Source: Rhizobium sp. CB3090 (GTDB lineage: Bacteria; Pseudomonadota; Alphaproteobacteria; Rhizobiales; Rhizobiaceae). Taken from it: 64,000 nt of DNA. How positions within the stretch are numbered: position 1 is the stretch's first letter; each line of letters starts with the position of its first letter. The position numbers and the translations under genes were made by a program. Positions 9,165 through 17,282 of this stretch are shown in pieces. The notes below the pieces were generated by a model. That model had not been told where the DNA came from. It was given only the letters and a program-made list of their open reading frames with translations, and searched no databases. The stretch covers positions 3,689,501 through 3,753,500 of the forward strand of contig NZ_CP121662.1 of NCBI RefSeq assembly GCF_029714285.1, given 5' to 3'.

Positions 9165-9619
9165 GCCGCCATTTGTGGCAATTCTGCAGGCCGTCCGCAA
9201 TGCGGAATGGATCCTAACGGAGTCTTAGGCTGTCCCGAAGGCTATCTCCAATTGCCGGATGGCCCGACATACATGGCTGATTTTCGCGCCGCATTTATGC
9301 ATCCGGAGTTCAGGAAAAAAATCTCAGTCTATCCATCCTCGGCCGTTGCCTCCCCGCATCTGTTCCAGAAGGTAGCGATCCCCGGCATCTGCGTGGCGTA
9401 GACGCGGCTGGGGCAAGCGCAGGCAACACCGATGATCCCAGTCGAGAATATCACTTGACCCCGATCGAAGATCGTATACGTTACTCGGCGATGGATATCG
9501 TATACGATATCGATAATGGACCCGAGGGAAACGAAAAGAATGCCCTGTGCCCAGCGCGCTACGGGCACTCGTTGCCCCGTGAAATCAAACGAACAACCTC
9601 AGCACAGGGATCAGTCGAG
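9165..9619. other. Intergenic region with the promoter and operators of the proline-racemase gene
   Basis: 455 bases without a supported gene. The right part holds CTTGAC at 9454-9459, a TATACG about 15 bases later, and the palindromes at 9471-9482 and 9494-9511. The left 250 bases contain only short open frames with no recognisable product. Confidence 0.5.
9471..9511. promoter_or_regulatory. Predicted FCD-GntR operators in front of the proline-racemase-family gene
   Basis: GATATCGTATACGATATC (9494-9511) is a perfect 18-bp palindrome with core ATCGTATACGAT. A second, imperfect copy ATCGTATACGTT (9471-9482) overlaps a likely -10 box 15 bases after CTTGAC. The core fits the ATNGTATACNAT type of site described for FCD-GntR regulators, and similar cores lie upstream of the FCD-GntR gene at 12540-12551 and 12589-12600. 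Repression of the racemase-Ldh genes by that regulator is inferred. Confidence 0.6.
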
Positions 9620-10672
9620 ATGGCCTTCAAAAGAACAATCCACGCTGTTGATACGCACGCCGGCACGCCAATGCGCGTTGTCACCGGGGGCATTCCTCAT
9701 ATCCCTGGGAACTCGGTGTACGAGAAGATGAAGTGGCTGGAAAGCAACGATGATCAGCTACGCAAGCTGCTATTGCGTGAGCCGCGCGGCTATTCGGCGC
9801 ATTGCTGCAATATCATTGTGCCGCCAACCCATCCCGAAGCGGATGCGGGCTATGTGATCATGGAGCAGATCGAATATCCCGTGATGTCTGGCGGCAATAC
9901 CATCTCTGTGGTGACGGTGTTGCTGGAAATGGGCATGCTTCCCATGAAAGAGCCCGTCACCGAGCTGGTTCTCGAGGCTCCCGCCGGATTGATCCGCGTC
10001 AAGGCAGAATGCAAAAACGGCAAGGTCAAGAATGTCACGTTCAAGAATGTACCGGCATTTGCAGCCCATCTGGACGCTGTCATCGACGTGCCTCATCTTG
10101 GTAAGGTCACTGTCGATGTTGGCTGGGGCGGGATGTTCTATGCCATCGCGGATGTCCGCCAGTTCCCTGGTCTTGAATTGATACCGGAGCACGGCAGAGA
10201 GATTGCACGCGTTTCATCGATGATCAGGCAGGCAGCCATCGAACAGTTGCCGGTCGCGCATCCGGACTATCCGGGCGTCAGCATCACGATCTCGCAACTT
10301 TCCGGACCGACCGACGACCCGAATGCCGACTGGAAAAATGCGGTGACGATGGCCTCGGGTGATTTCTCCTGGGACAACCCGGCCACCTGGACCGGAGCGC
10401 TTGATCGCTGCCCCTGCGGCACCGGCACTTGCGCGAAAATGGCCGTGCTGCATGCAAAAGGGGAATTGTCGCTAAATCAGGCGTTTCGTCATCAAGGTAT
10501 TCTGGGCAACATTTATACCGGTCGCCTTGTCGAGGAGGCAATAATCGGAGACAGGCGCGCCGTCGTCCCGACCGTCACCGGTACGAGCTGGATCTGTGGA
10601 CTGAATACGATTGTATTGGACAATGATGATCCGTTCACCGAGGGTTTCACCGTCGGAGATACCTGGGCCTAA
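9620..10672 (+). CDS. Proline racemase-family enzyme (hydroxyproline epimerase/dehydratase type)
   Basis: 350 aa from ATG 9620, whose sequence begins with the family start FKRTIHAVDTHAGTPMRVVTGG. Soluble. The first catalytic position (MCGH in proline racemase) reads VMSGGNT with Ser90; the second keeps Cys266 in DRCPCGTGTCA. It is therefore a Ser/Cys member, not the Cys/Cys racemase nor the Cys/Thr 3-hydroxyproline dehydratase. Family knowledge links Ser/Cys members to hydroxyproline epimerisation. The next gene encodes an Ldh2-type reductase, which would fit formation of pyrroline-2-carboxylate, so epimerase and dehydratase both remain possible. Confidence 0.85.
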   Translation: MAFKRTIHAVDTHAGTPMRVVTGGIPHIPGNSVYEKMKWLESNDDQLRKLLLREPRGYSAHCCNIIVPPTHPEADAGYVIMEQIEYPVMSGGNTISVVTVLLEMGMLPMKEPVTELVLEAPAGLIRVKAECKNGKVKNVTFKNVPAFAAHLDAVIDVPHLGKVTVDVGWGGMFYAIADVRQFPGLELIPEHGREIARVSSMIRQAAIEQLPVAHPDYPGVSITISQLSGPTDDPNADWKNAVTMASGDFSWDNPATWTGALDRCPCGTGTCAKMAVLHAKGELSLNQAFRHQGILGNIYTGRLVEEAIIGDRRAVVPTVTGTSWICGLNTIVLDNDDPFTEGFTVGDTWA

Positions 10673-10750
10673 GTATCCGGACTTGGAGCCGATGTTTGGT
10701 GAGTCCCCGAAATATCTAGCCAGGCAGACAAAGCGGATTGGATATTTGAC

Positions 10751-11752
10751 ATGCATGAAGAGGTAGAACTCACTCAAGCGGAAGCCGAGGAGCTGGCGAC
10801 ACGAGCATGCCTGGCAGCCGGTGCCGATCCATCAAGCACGCGCTCGCTCGTGAACGCGACATTGTCCGCCGCACTCTACGGTCCAGCCACGCTCGGCTTT
10901 CCGCATATGGTGGACTACCTCAACAGCTTTCGTGAGGGACGCATCAAAGGCGATCCAACGCCCACCCTAACGCGTCCGTTCCCTGCATTCTTTGTCTCCG
11001 ACGCCGACAAGGGCATAGCACAGCTCGGCTTCGACCTCGCATTCCAGGGCTTAGTTGAGGCGGCGCGAAATCTTGGAGTTGCCGTCTTCACCCAAACCAA
11101 CAGCTACACTGCGGGAGAACTAGGCTATTACGTTCGCAGGCTTGCGGAAGAGGGATTCGTCGGGCTCGCGGCGACAAATGCAAACGCTATGGTGGTTGCA
11201 AAAGCGGGTGGCCCGGCTGTCTACAGCACAAATCCGATGGCGTTTGGATTTCCGCTGGGCGATCACTCCTTGCCGTTGATCATCGACCAGGCTTCGAGTG
11301 CGACGGCTTACGTCAACATTGTCGCGGCCGCTAGCGAGGGCCGGCCGATCCCGGAAGGATGGGCGGTGGACGAAAACGGAATGGATACTCGCGATCCTGC
11401 CAAGGCATTGACCGGAGCCCTATTGCCTTTCGGCGGCCGCAAAGGCGCGAATGTAGCCTTGCTGGTGGAAATGCTCTCCGCTGGCCTGTCGGGAGGGCCG
11501 TGGTCGTTGGACACGCCAGACTTCAGGTCGGGCGAAGCATCTCCGGCAGTTGGATTGACGGTAATTGCCGTAATGCCAGGCCCGGCCGGCGATGATCGCG
11601 TTGGCCGCGCGCATAAGCAAGCACTCCGCCTGCAAGACCATGGCGTGTTCATTCCGGGCGTCGACGGCATTCCGTTCCCTCGACCGTCGTCGCAGGGGCT
11701 GAAGATGCCTCGTAGCGTCTTCGAGGCGATTTGCGGCTTTTTCTCAGCGTAG
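10751..11752 (+). CDS. Ldh2 (malate/L-lactate dehydrogenase type) family oxidoreductase
   Basis: 333 aa of the NAD(P)H-dependent Ldh2 family, which includes ureidoglycolate dehydrogenases and delta-1-pyrroline-2-carboxylate reductases. Seen are the family stretches AGELGYYVRRLAEEGFVGLAATNANAMVVAKAGG, STNPMAFGFP and PFGGRKGANVALLVEMLS. The catalytic SHG...R block of the family is altered: residues 44-56 read GPATLGFPHMVDY, with Leu48 where the catalytic His is expected and His52 at the Arg position. Downstream of a hydroxyproline-type racemase it may reduce pyrroline-2-carboxylate to proline, but the change leaves activity uncertain. Confidence 0.8.
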   Translation: MHEEVELTQAEAEELATRACLAAGADPSSTRSLVNATLSAALYGPATLGFPHMVDYLNSFREGRIKGDPTPTLTRPFPAFFVSDADKGIAQLGFDLAFQGLVEAARNLGVAVFTQTNSYTAGELGYYVRRLAEEGFVGLAATNANAMVVAKAGGPAVYSTNPMAFGFPLGDHSLPLIIDQASSATAYVNIVAAASEGRPIPEGWAVDENGMDTRDPAKALTGALLPFGGRKGANVALLVEMLSAGLSGGPWSLDTPDFRSGEASPAVGLTVIAVMPGPAGDDRVGRAHKQALRLQDHGVFIPGVDGIPFPRPSSQGLKMPRSVFEAICGFFSA

Positions 11753-11765
11753 GGATTTCCCTACG
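11748..11765 (+). terminator. Hairpin at the end of the Ldh2-family gene
   Basis: CGTAGGGA and TCCCTACG form a perfect 8-bp stem with a 2-nt loop across the stop codon. There is no T run after it, so it is at best a weak terminator between two convergent genes. Confidence 0.35.
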
Positions 11766-11818
11766 GTTGGCCGTCGCCTTGGCTCGCTGTCCTCCGCTAT
11801 CATCTCGACAGGGAAGGC

Positions 11819-12499
11819 TTACGATTTGTCGGTCGCTTTAGGTCGATGCGCTAAGAGAGATTCGCAAGCACGCATGATATGGGCATGAATCAGCGCAGCG
11901 GCCTCATCGACCTTGCGTTTGCGGCATAGATCCAGAATCTGCCTATGCTCCCGGTCCGCAGTTTCCTGGCCGCTGGAGAGGGAAAGCTGGACCCTCAGAT
12001 ACCGTTCAATTCGGTCATTCACGGATCTGATCATGCTTAGTAGATACGGGCGATCGGCATCCTCGTAGAGGCAGGAATGGAATTGCCAGTTGAGTTCGGC
12101 CCACCTTGCGACGTTGGTTTCTTGTGCGAAGGCATCGCAGTAGGCTTGCGCTCGCTCGAACGTAGCCTCAGTCATATTCGGGATCGAAAACCGGATTGCA
12201 CTGGATTCCAGTATTGCGCGAACCTCGAAAATCTGAACGATTTCGGGTTCGGAAACAGACGTTACGACGGCGCCCTTGTTCCGCTGGAATGCGACGAGCC
12301 CTTCCGCTTCAAGCCTCTTCAAAGCCTCCCGCACCGGAATTTTTGAGACGTTGAACATGCGTGCGACGTCATCTTGGCGAATGGGCTCACCCTCGTCCAA
12401 AGTGCCGTCGACAATCGACTCGCGAATGAACTTGAGGATAATGTCGGACGCGGTCGGCGCGGCTCCGAGATTTGGAATAACCTCTGCTTTTAGCGGCAT
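11819..12499 (-). CDS. GntR-family regulator, FCD subfamily
   Basis: 226 aa from ATG 12499; a GTG at 12535 is an alternative. The N-terminal winged helix contains RQDDVARMFNVSKIPVREALKRLEAEGLVAFQRNKGAVV. The C-terminal all-helical FCD ligand domain has WAELNWQFHSCLY and DREHRQILDLC with the Asp/His residues that bind metal in this subfamily. It faces the racemase-Ldh2 genes tail to tail and has ATCGTATACGAT-like palindromes before both itself and the racemase gene, so it probably controls that pair and itself in response to a hydroxyproline-type metabolite. Confidence 0.9.
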   Translation of the reverse strand: MPLKAEVIPNLGAAPTASDIILKFIRESIVDGTLDEGEPIRQDDVARMFNVSKIPVREALKRLEAEGLVAFQRNKGAVVTSVSEPEIVQIFEVRAILESSAIRFSIPNMTEATFERAQAYCDAFAQETNVARWAELNWQFHSCLYEDADRPYLLSMIRSVNDRIERYLRVQLSLSSGQETADREHRQILDLCRKRKVDEAAALIHAHIMRACESLLAHRPKATDKS

Positions 12500-12539
12500 T
12501 CGAACCCATTTCCAACAGCTACGGCATAAGCTCACGAAT

Positions 12540-12600
12540 ATCGTAGACGATGTTGGATCTCAAGATAGCGCCTCGGCATCTATCATAGATCGTATGCGTT
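12540..12600. promoter_or_regulatory. Predicted operators upstream of the GntR gene
   Basis: ATCGTAGACGAT (12540-12551) differs by one base from the perfect core ATCGTATACGAT found before the racemase gene. A second, weaker match, ATCGTATGCGTT, lies at 12589-12600. They sit 41-101 bases upstream of the regulator start, which fits autoregulation. Confidence 0.5.
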
Positions 12601-12703
12601 ATCTTGGATGGTAGTCGTATACTGTGAGGCTTGATATCGCGCACGAGATTGTCTCCCGTGTCGGGGACGAACCGTTACCTACTTCGGTATGAGCAAAGAT
12701 AAA

Positions 12704-12718
12704 ATGGCGGACAGGGAG
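12704..12718. repeat. Left attachment core (attL side)
   Basis: ATGGCGGACAGGGAG is identical to 29288-29302 inside the tRNA-Ser 3' end; flanking bases differ on both sides. It is the copy left on the far side of the tRNA after insertion. Confidence 0.85.
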
Positions 12719-12835
12719 TCCAACCAACTATCTGTTGCGAGCCGTTGTGGATGCTTGGTAGTAATTGATTTGTCTGAATTTTTCCCTTCGCGGCTGTTGT
12801 CAATCGTTGTGCGCAATGGTACGTATTGGGCGCAT

Positions 12836-12858
12836 AACGTGGGTACGAGCGTGGGAAC
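12836..12858 (+). repeat. Prophage repeat, copy 1 (possible integrase arm site)
   Basis: AACGTGGGTACGAGCGTGGG starts at 12836, six bases before the integrase ATG at its end. Related copies lie at 17244-17266 (minus) and 29225-29247. Each copy is itself a 12-bp-period direct repeat of AACGTGRGT. Confidence 0.6.
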
Positions 12859-12864
12859 AGAACC

Positions 12865-14133
12865 ATGGCAAGAGGCATAAATCGACTTCCTGCATCCTAT
12901 CATAAGCTGAAGCCCGGCATGCATTGCGATGGCGGCAACCTCTATCTGCAAGTCACCGAAGGAGCGACGGGCAACCGGCGGCAGTCGTGGATCTTTCGGT
13001 ATAAGCTGCCTGGTCAAAAGTATCGTGAGATGGGCCTGGGCTCGGCAAATGATATTTCGCTTTCGGAGGCTAGGGATATCGCTCGGGATTATCGGCGTAT
13101 GACCGCGATCGGCCAAGATCCTATCGAACAGCGCAATGCTGAAATTGCGAAGAATATCGCTGCCCGTTCAGTGTCCATGACATTCGATGAAGCGGCCGCC
13201 GCCTACATTAAACAGCATCGAGTCGGCTGGAAAAATCCAGTTCATGCCTCTCAGTGGACATCTACTCTCGCGACCTATGCATCCCCTGTCCTCGGCAAAA
13301 TGTCAGTTGCTGATATCGACACTCCTCATGTCATGAAGGTGATCGAGCCGATTTGGACAACCAAGACCGAAACTGCCAGCCGAGTACGGGGACGGATCGA
13401 GTCAGTTCTCGGATGGGCAACTGTTAGCGGCTTCCGAAAGGGTGAAAACCCCGCGCGTTGGCGAGGTCATCTCGATAATCTTTTGGCGCCCAAGGCCAAA
13501 GTGAAGCCGGTAAAGCATCAGAACGCCCTCGCTTACAAGGACATGCCGGTTTTCTTCGGCGAGCTACAGCAGCGCAATGGCATTGCGGCCTGCGCTCTCG
13601 AATTCTTGATTCTCACCTGCGTTAGAACGGCGGACGTGCGAAACGCCAAGGTGGCCGATATCGATGTTGCTGCCAAAGTCTGGACGATCCCCGCCCTCAC
13701 TAAGACTGCCAAGGAACATCGTGTTCCTCTGTCCTCGGCTGCGATCGCAGCCTATCAGAAGGCGCGAGGAATGATCAACGACATTGGTGGTAAAGTCGCC
13801 GAGAGTGAATTCGCCTTTCCGAACGATGTCACCGGCGCTCGTCTTTCCGAAAATGCAATGCTTGCTCTCTTGGATCGGATGGGCCGTAAAGGAGCCATGA
13901 CTTCACATGGTTGCCGTTCGACGTTCCGGACGTGGGCACAGGAGGCCACAAACTTCCCGTGGGAAGTCGCGGAAATGTCATTGGGCCATACCGTAGGGAC
14001 GGCAGTTGAACGCGCCTACGCGCGTGGCGATGCCCTCAAGAAGCGTATCGCAATCATGGATGCGTGGGCGGGTTATTGCACCAAGCCGATACCTGAAGGA
14101 TCGAATGTTACTCCGATACGGCGGAGGGCGTAA
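12865..14133 (+). CDS. Tyrosine-recombinase integrase (P4/DUF4102 type)
   Basis: 422 aa; catalyses site-specific insertion and excision of the element at tRNA-Ser. The N-terminal DUF4102-like arm-binding domain includes CDGGNLYLQV and WIFRYKLPGQKYREMGLGS (residues 21-60); a SAM-like core-binding domain follows, then the catalytic domain. Active-site residues: Arg254 (TCVRTADVR), His348-xx-Arg351 (HGCRSTFR), His375 (LGHTVG) and the nucleophile Tyr385 (AYARGD). All are present, so the enzyme looks functional. ATG 12865 is preceded by an arm-like repeat. Overlaps the next gene by one base (TAATG). Confidence 0.95.
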   Translation: MARGINRLPASYHKLKPGMHCDGGNLYLQVTEGATGNRRQSWIFRYKLPGQKYREMGLGSANDISLSEARDIARDYRRMTAIGQDPIEQRNAEIAKNIAARSVSMTFDEAAAAYIKQHRVGWKNPVHASQWTSTLATYASPVLGKMSVADIDTPHVMKVIEPIWTTKTETASRVRGRIESVLGWATVSGFRKGENPARWRGHLDNLLAPKAKVKPVKHQNALAYKDMPVFFGELQQRNGIAACALEFLILTCVRTADVRNAKVADIDVAAKVWTIPALTKTAKEHRVPLSSAAIAAYQKARGMINDIGGKVAESEFAFPNDVTGARLSENAMLALLDRMGRKGAMTSHGCRSTFRTWAQEATNFPWEVAEMSLGHTVGTAVERAYARGDALKKRIAIMDAWAGYCTKPIPEGSNVTPIRRRA

Positions 14134-14738
14134 TGCAATTTACTCAAGAATCCGTACAGCAGTTACTGGACAGCGAGGTTCTGAAAAATGGATGGGCGAG
14201 CCGCCTAAATCCTACGCCAAAGCAAGTCGGTGAACTTGCGGCGTTCCTTGAGAACTTACGGCTTCTTGCTTCTGGCCGTGACGAGGCAGGCCATGAAGAG
14301 GACGACAATCACCAGTTAATAGAAGCTCTTCAGGTGATGCTTCGCATTCTCCCGGACCGCTTGGCCGAACATCGCGCGATTGCCAGTTCTATGACCAAGT
14401 GGTCGGATGACTCTCGTTTTCGTGAACTCGTTGGATCGAACGCGAGTCAGAATGCGGATGCTGATGTTGTTGCGATAGAAGGACTCTTGACGGCAATCGA
14501 AAGTTTTCGGAACCGAGGTTTGCCACATCGACCGATCTTGTCGTTATCGGCCCCCGTTGAGGAGTGGAAGGGATATGCTCCTCACGTACTAGCCTATTGG
14601 ACCAAACATTTTCCTACGCAAGCCCAAGACGCAGCATTTCGACTTATTGCAGCAATATCGGAAACGATGACCGGCAGTCCGGTAAAATTCTCGACAGTCC
14701 AAACGGCCTTCAAGAAGGGAGAATGGAGTAGTCAATAG
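14133..14738 (+). CDS. Hypothetical prophage protein next to the integrase
   Basis: 201 aa, soluble, no motif recognised. Its ATG shares a base with the integrase stop (TAATG), so the two are translated together. The sequence is helical and mixed-charge (KNGWASRLNPTPKQVGELAAFLENLRLLASGRDEAG near the start). A role in integration control is a guess from position only. Confidence 0.7.
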   Translation: MQFTQESVQQLLDSEVLKNGWASRLNPTPKQVGELAAFLENLRLLASGRDEAGHEEDDNHQLIEALQVMLRILPDRLAEHRAIASSMTKWSDDSRFRELVGSNASQNADADVVAIEGLLTAIESFRNRGLPHRPILSLSAPVEEWKGYAPHVLAYWTKHFPTQAQDAAFRLIAAISETMTGSPVKFSTVQTAFKKGEWSSQ

Positions 14739-14857
14739 GTGGAACAACCATAGTGCTTCATCCACCCGTAGAAGAATTGCCAGCTTCTCCCACCGATTTT
14801 CTCCGAAAGCAACGGTCGGTACTCCTTTGTGCGTGATTGTCAGCAATGGAGCTACAA

Positions 14858-15094
14858 ATGTCTATCGAAACTCAGTGCGGCATTGAGCCGGAGTATATCT
14901 CCGTCAATGACGCGGCCATTTACGCCGCTGAAAGCGAATGGACCGTTCGCGACAAGCTTCGCCGGGGTATCTATCGCGCCAAAAAGAGCGGTCGCCGTAC
15001 CTTGATCAAATTCGCAACGGTCAAGGCGCACTTGGACCAGCTTCCCGACGCAAGTTTCGCGCCGGTTTCGGACAAGAAGAAGGGCGATGCATAA
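14858..15094 (+). CDS. Small helix-turn-helix (excisionase/HTH_17-like) protein
   Basis: 78 aa from ATG 14858, chosen over ATG 14846 and TTG 14837 because GGAG (14848-14851) is ideally placed before it. The sequence PEYISVNDAAIYAAESEWTVRDKLRRGIYRAKKSGRRTLI has the look of a MerR/excisionase-type winged helix (a helix, a recognition helix, and a basic wing). It could direct excision or act as a small regulator in the early phage operon. It is coupled by a TAATG overlap to the next gene. Confidence 0.7.
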   Translation: MSIETQCGIEPEYISVNDAAIYAAESEWTVRDKLRRGIYRAKKSGRRTLIKFATVKAHLDQLPDASFAPVSDKKKGDA

Positions 15095-15294
15095 TGGCCC
15101 AGATCGCAATCAGTCCGCCAGAACACGAGCATTCGGAAGCTATCAGCGAGGCGGCACAGTTTCTTGCCCTTACGCCGCCCGAAGGCCGCCCGGCTCCCCT
15201 TGTCCCGGCTCTCCGCATGATGTTTGGCCTCAGCGCCGTCGAGTTTTGCGTTGCTATTGCCGAGAGCCACAAGATTCGGAGGGCGCACGGTTGA
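15094..15294 (+). CDS. Small conserved-looking prophage protein
   Basis: 66 aa beginning MAQIAISPPEHEHSEAIS, starting in a TAATG overlap with the preceding gene and followed at once by the next gene (TTGA overlap). No domain recognised; it has Pro-rich and helical parts with a basic C-terminus (ESHKIRRAHG). Tight coupling on both sides is the main support for it being real. Confidence 0.6.
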   Translation: MAQIAISPPEHEHSEAISEAAQFLALTPPEGRPAPLVPALRMMFGLSAVEFCVAIAESHKIRRAHG

Positions 15295-16046
15295 GAAAGT
15301 TTGCTTCTATCCCGCCTCGGATCTGGCAAGCCGACTTAAAATCTGTGCGCGGTGATCTCGATGCGATCGCGGTCCACTACCATCTCACGACGAGCGGTCA
15401 CGCCAATATGCTGGGCCTCTACTATGTCCCGGTTGCCTATATGGCCCACGAGATCGGATGCCCCATAGAAGGGGCTTCGAAGGGGCTTTCAAGCCTCATT
15501 CAGGCGGGAATCTGCGCCTATGATTACGAGCGCGATCTGGTTTGGGTCTGCGAGATGGCATCGGACCAGATCGCACCGCAGCTTTCGCCCAAAGATAAGC
15601 GTGTTCGTGGCATCGCAGAACAGCTTTCTATGCTCCCTATCTGCCTGACTACATTGGGCTTTTATGGAAAGTATCGACTCGCCTTTCATCTCCACGAGGA
15701 GCGTTGCCTGGAGGAATTCGAGCTCGCCTATTCAGAGCTGCACGAAGCCCCTTCGAAGCCCCTTGGAAGCAAGGAGAAGGAGAAGGACAAGAAGAAGGAC
15801 CTAGAAGAAGGAAAAGGAACATTTGGCTTTAGAACAGAAAAAACTTCAAAATCTACTCTGGAGGAAGACAGCATGTTCAAGCCATACCCTATTCCAGAGT
15901 CCCCCAGTGAAGGCCGGGATTTCCTTTCGCGACTAAACGTGCCCCAATCGAAGATGGACGAATGTCTTCGAAGCCTTCTAGGTGGAAATTTGACCCCCTT
16001 TGACTTAGAGGACATTATCGGGATGGTGGCGAAAGGTGCGGCATGA
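15291..16046 (+). CDS. Putative prophage replication/regulatory protein
   Basis: 251 aa from a TTG at 15291 (TTGA overlap with the previous stop); the frame is open further upstream but there overlaps coupled genes. The N-terminus RKFASIPPRIWQADLKSVRGDLDAIAVHYHLTTS followed by YVPVAYMAHEIGCPIEGASKGLSSLIQAGIC looks like a winged-helix domain as in phage replisome organisers, then a Lys/Glu-rich linker (EKEKDKKKDLEEGK) and a short helical tail. The function is inferred from this shape and from its place among early genes. Confidence 0.6.
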   Translation: MRKFASIPPRIWQADLKSVRGDLDAIAVHYHLTTSGHANMLGLYYVPVAYMAHEIGCPIEGASKGLSSLIQAGICAYDYERDLVWVCEMASDQIAPQLSPKDKRVRGIAEQLSMLPICLTTLGFYGKYRLAFHLHEERCLEEFELAYSELHEAPSKPLGSKEKEKDKKKDLEEGKGTFGFRTEKTSKSTLEEDSMFKPYPIPESPSEGRDFLSRLNVPQSKMDECLRSLLGGNLTPFDLEDIIGMVAKGAA

Positions 16047-16201
16047 AACAGCTTGATCTCTTCGAATGGGCCGTGAGCAGGCCTTCTGCAGAAGTCATCA
16101 ACATCATGCCAGCGCTCATCCGGAAGATTGCGGCGGAGCCCGTATGGCCGCCAGTTCCCAAAACAGGGGAATTAATATCTCTCAAACGAGGCGCAGCTTG
16201 A
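16043..16201 (+). CDS. Very small prophage protein
   Basis: 52 aa beginning MKQLDLFEWAVSRPSAEV, starting in an ATGA overlap with the end of the replication-like gene. It ends with TGA at 16199-16201. The LDLFEW start and Pro-rich C-terminus are coherent, and the coupling supports translation. No function can be given. Confidence 0.55.
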   Translation: MKQLDLFEWAVSRPSAEVINIMPALIRKIAAEPVWPPVPKTGELISLKRGAA

Positions 16202-16258
16202 TCCGAGGGGTATGCAATTTGCGTACCCAGTGTCTCAGGTGCAGATCGCCAGAATATC

Positions 16259-16924
16259 TTACGGGCTTGGCTGCTTCTTAAAGGCTTTGAGTTTCGCGAC
16301 CAAATCGTCGTATTGATAGACGGCTTTTAAAAGCTCCTTGGTGAGTTCGATCGCGATCTCGCTTTCCTTGGGGCCGATAGCGTCATAATCCTTAGCCTCG
16401 ATATGCGCGGCGTCATTCCCCAAGACACGAAGCTCATCAGCAGCCTCCAGGAGACCAGGTGGTATGATAGCGGCCGATTTCAAAGCTTCGATGCGCTTCT
16501 TCAGATTATCGCCAGTGGCGTTCTTGTCAGCGCAAAGCTCTTCAAGCGTTCGGCGAACCAAAAGGGCTGACGCGCGATAGCATCCAGCGCCGTGACACTT
16601 AAGCGCCTCCTCCAAGCTCGCGGCTATCTCTTGCGGGATATTAGTGTTGTCAAAGTCCAATCCCTCCGGTGGGTAGATCCTATTGCCATTGTTATCGCCC
16701 TCGAATAGCACGAGCCTGTTGCAACTCTCATTAGGGCACCGCCGGATCCCATATGCTCGGGCATATAACCCATGGCCGTTGGCAGATTGAACCTGAGTAT
16801 TCTCCCGTACATCTGCGACCCCGTGGATGGGAAAGAACGAGCCCATGTGCCGACAGAATGGGCAGCGGATACTTATGGGCATGGCATTGGCCGGTGCAAC
16901 AGACGGAATATTGGTTTGCCTCAT
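16259..16924 (-). CDS. DUF4145-domain protein with zinc-ribbon-like N-terminus
   Basis: 221 aa on the opposite strand to its neighbours. The N-terminal part has two Cys pairs, CPFC (21-24) and CPNESC (about 63-68), likely a zinc ribbon. The C-terminal half (SLEEALKCHGAGCYRASALLVRRTLEELC to AADELRVLGNDAAHIEAKDY) matches the DUF4145 helical domain, which is often found in accessory loci and next to or fused to restriction or defence proteins. It looks like an independently expressed accessory (moron) gene, flanked by an orphan gap on its 5' side. Role unknown. Confidence 0.8.
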   Translation of the reverse strand: MRQTNIPSVAPANAMPISIRCPFCRHMGSFFPIHGVADVRENTQVQSANGHGLYARAYGIRRCPNESCNRLVLFEGDNNGNRIYPPEGLDFDNTNIPQEIAASLEEALKCHGAGCYRASALLVRRTLEELCADKNATGDNLKKRIEALKSAAIIPPGLLEAADELRVLGNDAAHIEAKDYDAIGPKESEIAIELTKELLKAVYQYDDLVAKLKAFKKQPSP

Positions 16925-17282
16925 TTCCTGTCCCCTGAGCTGTGTCGAAGCACTAATGCAACCAGATTCCTTAGAATTTCAAATTCCACAAGCGGGAGAG
17001 GAGGAACTCAGACGTCAAAACGTGGAATTTTTGTGCGTCGGCTTGCAGTCGGCGGGACAAGATGGAAACGAATCGCTGCGATAGGGCAAGGCGCATAGAA
17101 GATCTTTTCCGGGAATTGGTGTGCATTGATCCCCAAAAAAGTTTCATGGTGCAGGGCGTTGCTAGTGATTGTGGATAGTGTGAAGGACATATAGTCCGTA
17201 AAATAGCACTGAAATCATTTGCTTTTTACCAACAATTTCGGGAATACTCACGTTCGTACCCACGTTCGCGAGAGCTACTGAG
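16925..17282. other. Intergenic region between the DUF4145 and terminase genes
   Basis: 358 bases. They hold the start of the minus-strand DUF4145 gene, a weak 42-codon frame (16956-17084, MQPDSLEFQIPQAGEEE...) without further support, and the inverted copy of the prophage repeat at 17244-17266. A late promoter for the terminase genes should lie here, but I could not fix one. Confidence 0.4.
17244..17266 (-). repeat. Prophage repeat, copy 2 (inverted)
   Basis: On the minus strand it reads AACGTGGGTACGAACGTGAG from 17266. It lies 16 bases before the terminase small-subunit ATG, in the opposite orientation to copies 1 and 3. Confidence 0.6.

Larger units (their letters stand above)
12500..12864. 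other. Intergenic region: GntR promoter and left end of the prophage
   Basis: 365 bases. The left 120 bases hold the GntR gene's promoter and TCGTA-type palindromes (12540-12551, 12589-12600, and a weaker one near 12613). The prophage core repeat follows at 12704-12718, and an arm-like repeat at 12836-12858 just before the integrase start. A 63-codon plus-strand frame here has no support. Confidence 0.55.

Noticed and set aside
12689..12880. 63-codon frame over the left attachment core
   Set aside because: It crosses the attL repeat and the integrase start, has no good ribosome site and no recognisable product.
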